Virus record (IMG/VR): IMGVR_UViG_3300027797_000086
Span: 1 to 31,732 of that record
Strand: one strand, 5' to 3'
Origin: a virus
DNA length: 31,732 nucleotides
Part shown: positions 1 to 7,415 of the stretch, in pieces
Position numbering within the stretch: the stretch's first letter is position 1
Layout of the letters: every line of letters starts with the position of its first letter
Translations under genes and position numbers: made by a program
The notes under the pieces: model-generated
Databases searched by the model: none
What the model saw: the letters and a program-made list of their open reading frames with translations, nothing else
What the model was told of the DNA's origin: nothing

Positions 1-38
1 CCTGTCAACGCTGGACAAGAATAAGCCCAATATTATGA
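1..38 (+). CDS. gp6-like head-tail connector, C-terminal end only (partial)
   Basis: The first bases encode the last residues (C-Q-R-W-T-R-I-S-P-I-L, then TGA at 36-38) of a connector gene that is complete at 28908-29441. The nucleotides are identical to the end of that gene, so the window opens inside this gene and its body lies outside or, if the genome is circular, at the other end. The stop overlaps the next start in an ATGA arrangement. Confidence 0.75.
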   Translation, partial: CQRWTRISPIL

Positions 39-117
39 GATTAGGAAGCAAGAAAGCAAATTATGTGGATGCCAATACAATGTACTCTGAAATAGGCTTA
101 TATGTGCCTACAAGGAC
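1..117 (+). repeat. Exact direct repeat of 29404-29520 (contig-end redundancy)
   Basis: Bases 1-117 are identical to 29404-29520. From base 118 the two stretches diverge but stay homologous through the following genes. The repeat covers the end of the connector gene and the start of the head closure gene. An exact block that begins at the contig edge and ends in divergence is what an assembly graph gives when one shared segment leads into two alleles. Confidence 0.9.
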
Positions 118-376
118 TGCTGATGGGCAAGGTGGGTACATTACTACCTTTGCCTTGCAAGAAGTTGTATTTGGCGATTTTAGACCAGAGAACGAAAACA
201 GAGCATTATTGGAAGCTCAATTAAGTTTTACTCGTTCTGCTAAGTTATTTATCAGATACGATGTAACAATCAATAATAACTACCAAATAGAGGCTGAAGG
301 AGAGATGTACACGATTCATTCAATAAAGGATGTAGAGAATCAGTTTAGATTTTACGAAATAATAATGTACGCATAA
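35..376 (+). CDS. Head closure / head-tail joining protein (copy A)
   Basis: A 113-residue protein in the position and of the size of SPP1 gp16 / Phage_H_T_join adaptors, which close the head channel and join it to the tail. The sequence is beta-rich, with G-L-Y-V-P-T-R-T near residue 21, a D-F-R-P segment, and a Y-T-I-H-S-I-K-D region near the C-terminus. It overlaps the stop of the connector gene (ATGA) and its own stop overlaps the next start by one base, so it is translationally coupled on both sides. A second copy of equal length is at 29438-29779 and differs at 14 of 113 residues by my count. Family assignment rests on size, order and general look. Confidence 0.78.
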   Translation: MRLGSKKANYVDANTMYSEIGLYVPTRTADGQGGYITTFALQEVVFGDFRPENENRALLEAQLSFTRSAKLFIRYDVTINNNYQIEAEGEMYTIHSIKDVENQFRFYEIIMYA

Positions 377-939
377 TGGCAGGGATATTTTTTAATGTTA
401 CTGAGTTTGATGAGACTATACTAAAGTTAGAGAACCTAACTCAAAAACTTAAAAATCAAATTATTGATGAAACAAATGCATCTGCATTAAAGATTCAATC
501 AGAAGCTAAAAAGAATGCTCCTGCTAACTTTGGAACATTAAGAGGTTCAATACATTTAAAAGAAGAAGGGGGAATAGATAAGAAGGTTTACATAGTTGGT
601 TCGGATTTATCCTATGCACCTTATGTAGAGTTTGGCACAGGAGGTAAGGTTAATACTCAAGGATATAATGAGTTTGCTAATACCTTTAAAGGCAAGACTG
701 GTGGCACATTTCAAGATATGCTTAAAGCATTGGTATTGTGGGTAAAAAGAAAAGGTTTAGTAGGAGTATCAAAAGGCAAAAAAGGTTCAAATAAACAATA
801 TGAATCAGCAGCCTATGCAATAGCATTGAGCATATTAAGAAAAGGAATTAGACCTCAACCTTATTTAATACCTGCTTATGAGACTGAAGTTTCATTATTA
901 AAAGATAGAATTAAAAACATAGTAAATGCTCAATCCTAA
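376..939 (+). CDS. HK97 gp10-like head-tail connection protein (copy A)
   Basis: A 187-residue protein of the HK97 gp10 type, which acts in head-tail completion or at the tail terminus. Recognisable signs are the early A-L-K-I-Q-S-E-A-K-K-N-A-P segment (about residues 36-48), the L-R-G-S-I strand, Y-V-E-F-G-T-G (about 83-89), and a C-terminal R-P-Q-P-Y-L-I-P-A motif. It starts on the stop of the preceding gene (TAATG) and overlaps the next by 14 bases. The counterpart at 29779-30303 is shorter (174 residues) and clearly more diverged than the flanking genes, with an internal length difference after the W-V-K-R-K-G motif. Confidence 0.85.
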   Translation: MAGIFFNVTEFDETILKLENLTQKLKNQIIDETNASALKIQSEAKKNAPANFGTLRGSIHLKEEGGIDKKVYIVGSDLSYAPYVEFGTGGKVNTQGYNEFANTFKGKTGGTFQDMLKALVLWVKRKGLVGVSKGKKGSNKQYESAAYAIALSILRKGIRPQPYLIPAYETEVSLLKDRIKNIVNAQS

Positions 940-1333
940 TATAGAAGTAAAGAAGTGGTTTTATACTAACTTAACAAGTTCAAGTACATTGACTGTTTAT
1001 GATGGTATAGCACCAGATAATGCACCTAATGAATATATCATTATGAGTGGCAGAACTTCAAACCAAGAACAAGGCAAAATTAGTTACACTAATGGAGTTA
1101 CCATTGATGTTGACATTGTCATAAAAAATAGTAACTTTGGTTATAAAAGAGCCGAAACGATAAGCGATTTAATACTGACTGCAATCAATTCAGACACAAA
1201 CATAACCCTTACAAATGGGTTTTATGCCTCAAGTTTGGTAGTAGCAGCAATTAGAAATTTAGATGGTTTAAACCCTTTGGACAATGTCTTTAGAACGATT
1301 ATAACATATAATATAATAATAACTCAAAATTAA
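926..1333 (+). CDS. Tail completion / tail terminator protein (copy A)
   Basis: A 135-residue protein in the place and of the size of DUF3168 / gp17-like tail completion proteins, which cap the tail tube and meet the head connector. It begins M-L-N-P-N-I-E, has a Y-I-I-M-S-G strand, and a long V-T-I-D-V-D-I-V-I-K strand followed by a helix (about residues 74-90). Copy B at 30296-30703 has the same length and differs at only 9 residues by my count, so this gene is far more conserved between the copies than the gp10 gene before it. It overlaps gp10 by 14 bases. Confidence 0.75.
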   Translation: MLNPNIEVKKWFYTNLTSSSTLTVYDGIAPDNAPNEYIIMSGRTSNQEQGKISYTNGVTIDVDIVIKNSNFGYKRAETISDLILTAINSDTNITLTNGFYASSLVVAAIRNLDGLNPLDNVFRTIITYNIIITQN

Positions 1334-1338
1334 ATAAA

Positions 1339-1779
1339 ATGGCAGAAACAAAAGTATCAGCAAGGGACTATATCCTATTAGCTGACATAGACAACGATGC
1401 GACTTTCAAACCAGTTGCTTGTCTTACAACTAACTCAATGACATCAACTGTTAACACTATTGATGCAACTTCAAAATGTGGAGACCAATATCAAGCTGGT
1501 CCTTCATTTACTCAGTCTTTCAAAGGCGATGGTTTTGCAATTGATGAAACAGGAAGTCCAAGTAAGGATTCTTACCAACAATTGTATGCTGCTCACGCTG
1601 CAAAAACTGCTTTTAATATGAAGATGGGTAAAGCAACTCCAACATCTGGAGATGTTTTCTATTCAGGTCAAGTATTTATTAGCGATTTTGAAGTAAATGC
1701 TGCTGATAAAGATGATGTTAAATTTACTGCGACTTTCGTAGTTACTTTACCACCATTAACACAAACTGAACAAGCGTAA
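1339..1779 (+). CDS. Major tail tube protein (copy A)
   Basis: A 146-residue protein of the TP901-1-like tail tube type, which polymerises into the tube around the tape measure. The motif T-I-D-A-T-S-K-C-G near residues 40-48 and the D-D-V-K-F-T-A-T-F-V-V strand near the C-terminus are typical of small tube proteins, and the gene lies between tail completion and the chaperones as expected. An A-rich leader without a Shine-Dalgarno sequence precedes the ATG. Copy B (30710-31159, 149 residues) is a close homologue with scattered substitutions and a small insertion near residue 109. Confidence 0.82.
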   Translation: MAETKVSARDYILLADIDNDATFKPVACLTTNSMTSTVNTIDATSKCGDQYQAGPSFTQSFKGDGFAIDETGSPSKDSYQQLYAAHAAKTAFNMKMGKATPTSGDVFYSGQVFISDFEVNAADKDDVKFTATFVVTLPPLTQTEQA

Positions 1780-1790
1780 ATCAATAACCT

Positions 1791-2162
1791 ATGTTTGAAT
1801 TAAGACTAAACAACAACACAATTCAATTAAAATGGGGTACTTGGTCAATGCGTGAATTTTGTAACGAACGAAATATCACAATAGACAAATACTTTGAAGT
1901 TTTAGGTAGTAATCAATTTGATTTAGATATTATTGTTAAATTAATACATATCGGTTATAAATCGGCTTGTATTAGTAATAAACAGGAGATTGAATTTACT
2001 GAAAACGATGTTTGCGATTGGATAGATGAAATAGGCTCAATTTTTCAAGCTGAAGGGCAAGTACTAGCTTACTTAAAGTATATTGTGCAAAACACAGTAA
2101 CGGCAGTTCAAGGTACTCCTAAAGAAGAAAAAAAAAAGTCTAACAAGGCTAAATTGGGATGA
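1791..2162 (+). CDS. Tail assembly chaperone, upstream frame (lambda G-like, copy A)
   Basis: A 123-residue protein between the tube and tape measure genes, the standard place of the G/GT tail chaperones. It starts M-F-E-L-R-L-N-N and ends in a lysine-rich tail. A run of ten A at 2128-2137 lies just before its stop (TGA at 2160-2162), and the next frame is open from that run to 2457. A frameshift product joining both parts is therefore expected, as in many siphoviruses. Copy B is at 31170-31535. Function is assigned by position and frameshift layout. Confidence 0.8.
   Translation: MFELRLNNNTIQLKWGTWSMREFCNERNITIDKYFEVLGSNQFDLDIIVKLIHIGYKSACISNKQEIEFTENDVCDWIDEIGSIFQAEGQVLAYLKYIVQNTVTAVQGTPKEEKKKSNKAKLG
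2128..2137 (+). other. A10 frameshift site in tail chaperone (copy A)
   Basis: Ten consecutive A followed by G. Zero-frame codons are GAA AAA AAA AAG TCT. The downstream chaperone frame starts at positions congruent to 1 mod 3 while the first gene uses 0 mod 3. Joining therefore needs +1 or -2, not the usual -1. With eleven A the same junction would be -1, so one missing A or slippage of RNA polymerase on the run is an alternative. Confidence 0.7.
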
Positions 2163-2457
2163 TATTTTAGTTAAGGCTGCTGAATGTAATATACGCCCAA
2201 ACGAGTTTTGGGAGATGACTTGGAAAGACTTTTCTATTATCGTAATGGGTAAAGAAAGACAAGAGTTAAACGAATGGGCAAGGACTAGAAACCTTGCCTA
2301 TATTGTATATTTAAGTAACACTAATGAAAAATCGCCTAAGTCAATTAAGGCATTTTGGAGCATACCAGCTATTGATGATTTAGATATTGAAGAAGAAAAG
2401 GTAATGTTAACAAATGACCAATTAGCAAGGACATTAAAATTGTACGGAGTAAATTAA
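2137..2457 (+). CDS. Tail assembly chaperone, downstream frame (T-part of GT fusion, copy A)
   Basis: An open frame that continues without a stop from the A10 run to TAA at 2455-2457. An ATG exists only at 2215, but translating upstream of it gives conserved chaperone-like sequence (L-N-W-D-D-I-L-V-K-A-A-E-C, then N-E-F-W-E-M-T-W-K-D-F). The homologous stretch exists in copy B (N-E-F-W-Q-L-T-W-R-E-F). The reading upstream of the ATG is thus real protein, which supports expression by frameshift from the 1791 gene rather than from 2215. The fusion is expected to bind the tape measure and help tube assembly. Confidence 0.75.
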   Translation, partial: SLTRLNWDDILVKAAECNIRPNEFWEMTWKDFSIIVMGKERQELNEWARTRNLAYIVYLSNTNEKSPKSIKAFWSIPAIDDLDIEEEKVMLTNDQLARTLKLYGVN

Positions 2458-2463
2458 AATAAG

Positions 2464-4293
2464 ATGGCAGAGAATATTGGTTTTAATGTAAAAGTTGGAA
2501 TGGATGTTGCAGAGATACAATCTGAACTGCAAAAAGCTGAAAACCAACTTAGACAATTTCAGGCACAATTAAAAAAGTCTACCAATACTATTGAGATTAA
2601 TATGCTCAATAGAGAAATTGCTGCTTTAAATCCTCAAATATTAGCTTACGGACAAGCGTTACAAAAAGTAGGTAAACCAGTTGGTGATGCTTCTCAATCT
2701 CTAATAAACTTCTCTAGAATTGCTCAAGATGCTCCTTATGGTATAATGGGTGTTGCGAATAACTTAAACCCTATGGTTGAGTCATTCCAAAGATTAGCAA
2801 AAACTGAAGGTGGTACAAAAAAGGCATTACAAGCAATGCTTTCTGGATTAACTGGTCCTGCTGGTATTGGTGTTGCAATTGGAGTAGTTTCTTCTTTAGC
2901 AGTTACATTTAGTAAAGAAATAGTAGCATTTTTTAAAGGACCAACTGCTGAACTAGAAAAGTTTAGAGAAGAATTAAATAAAGTTGCTCAAGAAATTTAT
3001 AAATTAATTGGACAAGAGCAAACTAAAAGAACTAAGGGAATATTATTAGTTGAACTTATTACTGGTGGAAATAAAACACAAAGAGAAGAGGCATTAAAGC
3101 AATTACAAGATTTATATAATAAAAGTGATGCAATTAAAAATGCAAAACTAGGTAAAGACAAGGCTTACTATACTACTTTAGTAAACCAAGCAGCAATGCA
3201 AAATAGTGCAGTAGCTAATGAAAAAAATAATGCTGCACAATTAGATAAATTATATGAAGACCAATTAAAAAATAATAAAAAAAGAAATGATGCTTTAGCA
3301 TTAGTTACTGGTCCAAAAAAAATGATTGAATATGGACATTCTCATGTAAGGAGTATTCAATATCAAAAAGATAAAATAAATGAACAATACGATGTATTAG
3401 GAAATGACATAAAAAACAAAATTGCTACATTAGAAGCTAACACTTTTAAACAATTAGCACAAATTACTTTAACTCCTACTGCGGATTCGGTAAAAAAGAA
3501 AGGTGAAAAAACAATTGATGCTTTAGAAGAATTTAGAAAAGAACAAGAATTTGAATTACATAAACAATATTTAGATAGGCTTAAGTATAAACAATTATTT
3601 GAACAACTTGATGCATCTCCAATATTAACTTATGGTACTAAAGAAGCAATACAAGATAGAAAAGAAAATAGAAAAGAAAGAGTAAAAGATGTTACTGCTA
3701 AAGATAATAGCGTAGGAGAATTTTTAGCTAAAGATGCTGCAAAAAGAGCAAGGGAATATCAAATTGAAGATGATAAAGTAAAGGGTTTAGCTAAGTCTTA
3801 TGAGAACTTTGCAAATATGTTAGCTAGTGATGTAACAAATGGTTTAATGAATGTTTTTACTGCATTAGAGGAAGGTAAAAATCCTTTAGATGCTATTGGT
3901 CAAATGTTTCTTAATATAGCTAAAAACATAGCTGCTGCTATTATACAGGCTACTATTTTTCAAGCTATTCTTACTGCATTCCCAGAACTTAGAGCAGTAT
4001 TTAAAGCAAGTGGTGTTTTAACAAGTGCATTTGGTTATTCTGGTCCAAGAGCAACAGGTGGTATCACAAACGGACCTTCAATGGCTTTAGTAGGAGAAGC
4101 TGGGCCAGAGGCAATTATGCCTTTAAGTAAATTAAGTAACTATTTAAATACATCTTTTAATGCAGGTGCTATGAGTAGTGGTGGAACAGGAAATGGCAGT
4201 CAGTTTGTATTAAGAGGACAAGATTTACTTCTTTCAATTAATAGAGCGCAAAAGGCATCAAATCTTAAAGGACAAAATATTAGTTTAGGATAA
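2464..4293 (+). CDS. Tail tape measure protein
   Basis: A 609-residue protein, one of the longest in the window, directly after the chaperones. It has a long helical N-terminal part (residues 10-70, rich in Q, L and K), a hydrophobic stretch G-L-T-G-P-A-G-I-G-V-A-I-G-V-V-S near residue 130, a charged helical centre, a second hydrophobic region near residues 480-515, and the typical tape-measure C-terminal motif G-E-A-G-P-E-A-I-M-P-L near residue 545. It sets tail length and may help DNA delivery. From the family rule of roughly 0.15 nm per residue, the tail would be about 90 nm (inference). Its stop overlaps the next start by one base. Confidence 0.92.
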   Translation: MAENIGFNVKVGMDVAEIQSELQKAENQLRQFQAQLKKSTNTIEINMLNREIAALNPQILAYGQALQKVGKPVGDASQSLINFSRIAQDAPYGIMGVANNLNPMVESFQRLAKTEGGTKKALQAMLSGLTGPAGIGVAIGVVSSLAVTFSKEIVAFFKGPTAELEKFREELNKVAQEIYKLIGQEQTKRTKGILLVELITGGNKTQREEALKQLQDLYNKSDAIKNAKLGKDKAYYTTLVNQAAMQNSAVANEKNNAAQLDKLYEDQLKNNKKRNDALALVTGPKKMIEYGHSHVRSIQYQKDKINEQYDVLGNDIKNKIATLEANTFKQLAQITLTPTADSVKKKGEKTIDALEEFRKEQEFELHKQYLDRLKYKQLFEQLDASPILTYGTKEAIQDRKENRKERVKDVTAKDNSVGEFLAKDAAKRAREYQIEDDKVKGLAKSYENFANMLASDVTNGLMNVFTALEEGKNPLDAIGQMFLNIAKNIAAAIIQATIFQAILTAFPELRAVFKASGVLTSAFGYSGPRATGGITNGPSMALVGEAGPEAIMPLSKLSNYLNTSFNAGAMSSGGTGNGSQFVLRGQDLLLSINRAQKASNLKGQNISLG

Positions 4294-6224
4294 TGGCATA
4301 CGGATTAAGATATACAATACCACAAGAATTAAGAGATAATACAAATCTTGTAGCAAAAATATATGAAGAAGGTTATGTTGGTTCTTCTTATGAATATACT
4401 GCTACATCAATAAATATACAACCAAACTCTGCTGATGAGGATGCTTTAGCTTGTGTAATATCAACTCAATTAAATATTTCATTTATATTAAATAGTGAGG
4501 ATGATTATACTAATTTTCCTGACTTATTAAATTTTAATGATACTAAATATTATGTTGAATTAACATTAAATAATGTAATAAAATGGAGAGGTTATTTATT
4601 TAATGATTATGTAGATGTAACATTTACAACAGGAATACAAGAAGTTAATTTAACTTGTATTGATGGTTTATCGTTTTTAAGATACAATATTTATAACCCT
4701 ACTGAAAATAGCAATGGATTAATAAAGTTATTGGATTTATTTAATAATACTTTATATCTTTTGCCTTCTTACACAAGTACTTCTATGTATATGTGTTGTT
4801 CTTATTTTGCTACTGGTATGGCTAATAGAAGTGCATCTACGGATAATGACCCATTTAATCAATCGTATCAATATAGGAGAGATTTTATAGGCTTAGATTA
4901 TTATACTATTTTAGAGAACATAATGTTATCTTTTGGTTGTAGGCTATTTCAAGCAGAGGGAGATTGGTATGTATTGCCAATGAATGAAATGGCTTCAACA
5001 ATATACTATTCTAAATATGTTATAACTTCTACTACACCAACATTTAATAGTAGTGGGGTATTAAATAACTTAGTAAATATTGCACCATATTCTACAACAA
5101 GTGTTCACTTTATAAATAATAGCCAAACAAAAATAGTTAGAAAAGGTTACCCTACAATACAAAGTGTTGTTGATTTTACACCAGCTAAAAACTATATAAA
5201 TAATGGAAATTTTAAATCTGTTGTATCTTCTCAAGCAGTTGGTTGGGATGTTGCAACATCAGGTTCTTCAGTAGTTACATTAACTGAATTTCCAAGTGTT
5301 CAATTTAATAGATATAGTATATTTTACATTAGTTCTGGTTCTGCTTCAATTACAACTAATTCAGCATACTTGGCAAATATGTATGGAGGTAGTGCAACAT
5401 TTTCTTTTGATTATCAAGCAGCAAATGCAAATCAAGAAATACTTGTTATTATTACTATTACTATTGCTGGTACCTTATATTATTTAACTAGCGATTTGTA
5501 TTGGAGAACAAGTTTTGCAGTAATACCTAAAACATATACTGAAAATAATACTTACCAAACGCAATCAGTAGAAATTCCATTAGGGTTGTTGCTTTCCCCT
5601 AATCCAAACTTAACATTTCAAGGACCAATAACTATAAAGCTACAAGCTGATAGTACGCATATTGGAGGTTTTGTAAGAAATGTTATTTTAGAGCAAAATG
5701 GTTATGAAATAAAAAATGCAACAATTACTAGAACTATTGGAAATGTAAATCAGACTGCAAAATCAATAGATTTGTATTATGGATTAAATTATCCTTTAAT
5801 AGGTCAATATGAAGTTTATAATAATGTTGGTCTTATAACAAATTCAAGTGGTGTATTTTGGGCAAATTGGTATGTTCAAGGTGCTATTGGGACTACATTC
5901 TATTCATTGCCTTTTCTTATAATGAGACAATATTCAAATTTATTAAATAAAAATATAGCTACATTAGAGGGAGATTTAGGTAATTATAATAGTTCTGTTG
6001 GTTTAATTGGCTTAGATAAAGTCTATACAATAACAGATGCATCTACAAATAATTTAACTTATAATGGTAAAAAGTTTATGGCTAATAGATTAACTATGAA
6101 CCCATTTTTAGATGAAACTAATTCAATGCAGTTCTTAGAAGTTAGTAGTACTAATATAGCTTCAACTGAAACTATTGTTTATATTACTGACCAAGAACAA
6201 GAGACACCAAGAAGGTATTTTTAA
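4293..6224 (+). CDS. Distal tail / baseplate protein
   Basis: A 643-residue protein directly after the tape measure, where Dit and Tal-type baseplate proteins lie. The N-terminal third alternates beta strands (W-R-G-Y-L-F-N-D-Y, E-V-N-L-T-C-I-D-G-L-S-F-L) typical of a Dit-like or hub domain. An I-L-E-N-I-M-L-S-F-G-C segment and E-G-D-W-Y-V-L-P-M (about residues 209-230) follow, resembling hub proteins of Bacteroidota phages. The C-terminal half is beta-rich and low in charge, perhaps carbohydrate-binding. I do not see a peptidase or hydrolase motif. The exact family is not certain. Confidence 0.7.
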   Translation: MAYGLRYTIPQELRDNTNLVAKIYEEGYVGSSYEYTATSINIQPNSADEDALACVISTQLNISFILNSEDDYTNFPDLLNFNDTKYYVELTLNNVIKWRGYLFNDYVDVTFTTGIQEVNLTCIDGLSFLRYNIYNPTENSNGLIKLLDLFNNTLYLLPSYTSTSMYMCCSYFATGMANRSASTDNDPFNQSYQYRRDFIGLDYYTILENIMLSFGCRLFQAEGDWYVLPMNEMASTIYYSKYVITSTTPTFNSSGVLNNLVNIAPYSTTSVHFINNSQTKIVRKGYPTIQSVVDFTPAKNYINNGNFKSVVSSQAVGWDVATSGSSVVTLTEFPSVQFNRYSIFYISSGSASITTNSAYLANMYGGSATFSFDYQAANANQEILVIITITIAGTLYYLTSDLYWRTSFAVIPKTYTENNTYQTQSVEIPLGLLLSPNPNLTFQGPITIKLQADSTHIGGFVRNVILEQNGYEIKNATITRTIGNVNQTAKSIDLYYGLNYPLIGQYEVYNNVGLITNSSGVFWANWYVQGAIGTTFYSLPFLIMRQYSNLLNKNIATLEGDLGNYNSSVGLIGLDKVYTITDASTNNLTYNGKKFMANRLTMNPFLDETNSMQFLEVSSTNIASTETIVYITDQEQETPRRYF

Positions 6225-6237
6225 TATTAATATAGTT

Positions 6238-6245
6238 TAACTTTG
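6238..6245 (+). promoter_or_regulatory. Bacteroidota -7 element (TAACTTTG) close to ATG
   Basis: The octamer fits TAnnTTTG and ends four bases before the ATG at 6250. No clear -33 TTTG is visible at the usual distance. If used, transcription would begin about at the start codon and the message would be leaderless. It lies in one of the few gaps of the structural array. Confidence 0.45.
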
Positions 6246-6249
6246 CAAT

Positions 6250-7410
6250 ATGGCAGATAAAGTACAAGGTAATAATATGATTCTCTATTGGCAAAATCCC
6301 AATGGACAATTCTATCTAAATGGTGGCATATCACAAGGCACAATAGGTGGTAATTCTTACTATGAATTAAGTTCTACTGAGAATGTAGGAAGTAGTGCTA
6401 ACTTCGTTGCAACAGGAGATAATATAATAGCTAGGTTTATTACAGATGTAAATAAGCCTAATTTGACTACTATTCCTGCTGGAACTTGGAATTTTAGTTC
6501 CTATGTATCTATTACAACAAATTTAACAGGTAGCCCAGCATTTTATTATATAGTATATAAATATGATGGAACAACCTTTACATCTTTAGCAAGTAGTACT
6601 GCAACGACCTTAACATCAACATCTATAACATTATATAATACTTCTATAAGTTTTCCTGCAACAGCATTATCTGCAAGTGATAGAATAGTTGTTATGGTTT
6701 ACCCTCAAAATGTAAGTACTAGAAATATTACTTTTTATACACAAGGAAATAATGTAGCTAGTGTAGTAACTACAATGCCAACTGATATTCCCTTTGCTTG
6801 TTCAACAAATTGTTCTTTCTCGGTTAATGTGGACCAGAAAGAAGTAACATCTCAAACAAGTGCTTGGTATCGTGAATTTAAGAACGACATAGCTAATTGG
6901 AGTGTGAATTGCGATGGATTAATAACATTAGAAAACTATGGTTATTTATACTTATTGCAAACGCAACAAAATAGAACACAAATAGCGATTAAATTTGCTA
7001 TTGACAATGGGGTAGATGGGTTGGTAATTATAGGTGGAAATTGTAATCTTACGAGTTTACAAATCAATGCTCCTTATAAGGACATAGGTACTTATTCAGT
7101 AGGTTTACAAGGTTCAGGTGCTTATACAACTTCAGGAGTATCAATAAATCAAAATGGCGAGATAGTAACAGTAACTGGTCAAGTGTATATGAAATCTTCA
7201 ACGGCAGCAGGAGGAGAAACTACTATTACTTATGCAGATATGATAGGAAAGATTTGTCTAGGCTTTACAAGAGGTGGTGTAGAAGTAAGAGAGATTTTAA
7301 CAACAGGAACTCCTACAAACGACCAGATTAAGTTTAATAGTACAAGTGGTGTAGTTACTTTCGGAAGGGCATTAGAGGCTGATGAATTTATTAGAGGAAT
7401 ATTTCAATAA
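6250..7410 (+). CDS. Tail protein with receptor-type module and tube-like C-terminal domain
   Basis: A 386-residue protein with two parts. Residues about 20-178 form a beta-sandwich-like module (Y-L-N-G-G-I-S-Q-G-T-I-G-G, then Y-K-Y-D-G-T-T-F, then S-D-R-I-V-V-M-V-Y) that is clearly paralogous to residues 58-217 of the next gene. Residues about 185-386 resemble a tail tube protein of the TP901-1 type (D-Q-K-E-V-T-S-Q-T-S-A-W with F-K-N-D-I-A-N-W-S-V-N-C-D-G-L). A plausible role is a decorated tube-like or baseplate element displaying a fibre module. It sits between the distal tail protein and the fibre. The domain assignments are by eye. Confidence 0.65.
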   Translation: MADKVQGNNMILYWQNPNGQFYLNGGISQGTIGGNSYYELSSTENVGSSANFVATGDNIIARFITDVNKPNLTTIPAGTWNFSSYVSITTNLTGSPAFYYIVYKYDGTTFTSLASSTATTLTSTSITLYNTSISFPATALSASDRIVVMVYPQNVSTRNITFYTQGNNVASVVTTMPTDIPFACSTNCSFSVNVDQKEVTSQTSAWYREFKNDIANWSVNCDGLITLENYGYLYLLQTQQNRTQIAIKFAIDNGVDGLVIIGGNCNLTSLQINAPYKDIGTYSVGLQGSGAYTTSGVSINQNGEIVTVTGQVYMKSSTAAGGETTITYADMIGKICLGFTRGGVEVREILTTGTPTNDQIKFNSTSGVVTFGRALEADEFIRGIFQ

Positions 7411-7415
7411 TTAAT

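Noticed and set aside
5296-5487. Leucine-rich 63-codon open frame inside the distal tail gene
   Set aside because: It lies fully within 4293-6224 in another frame, and its leucine-rich product comes from the T-rich base composition, so it is a shadow.
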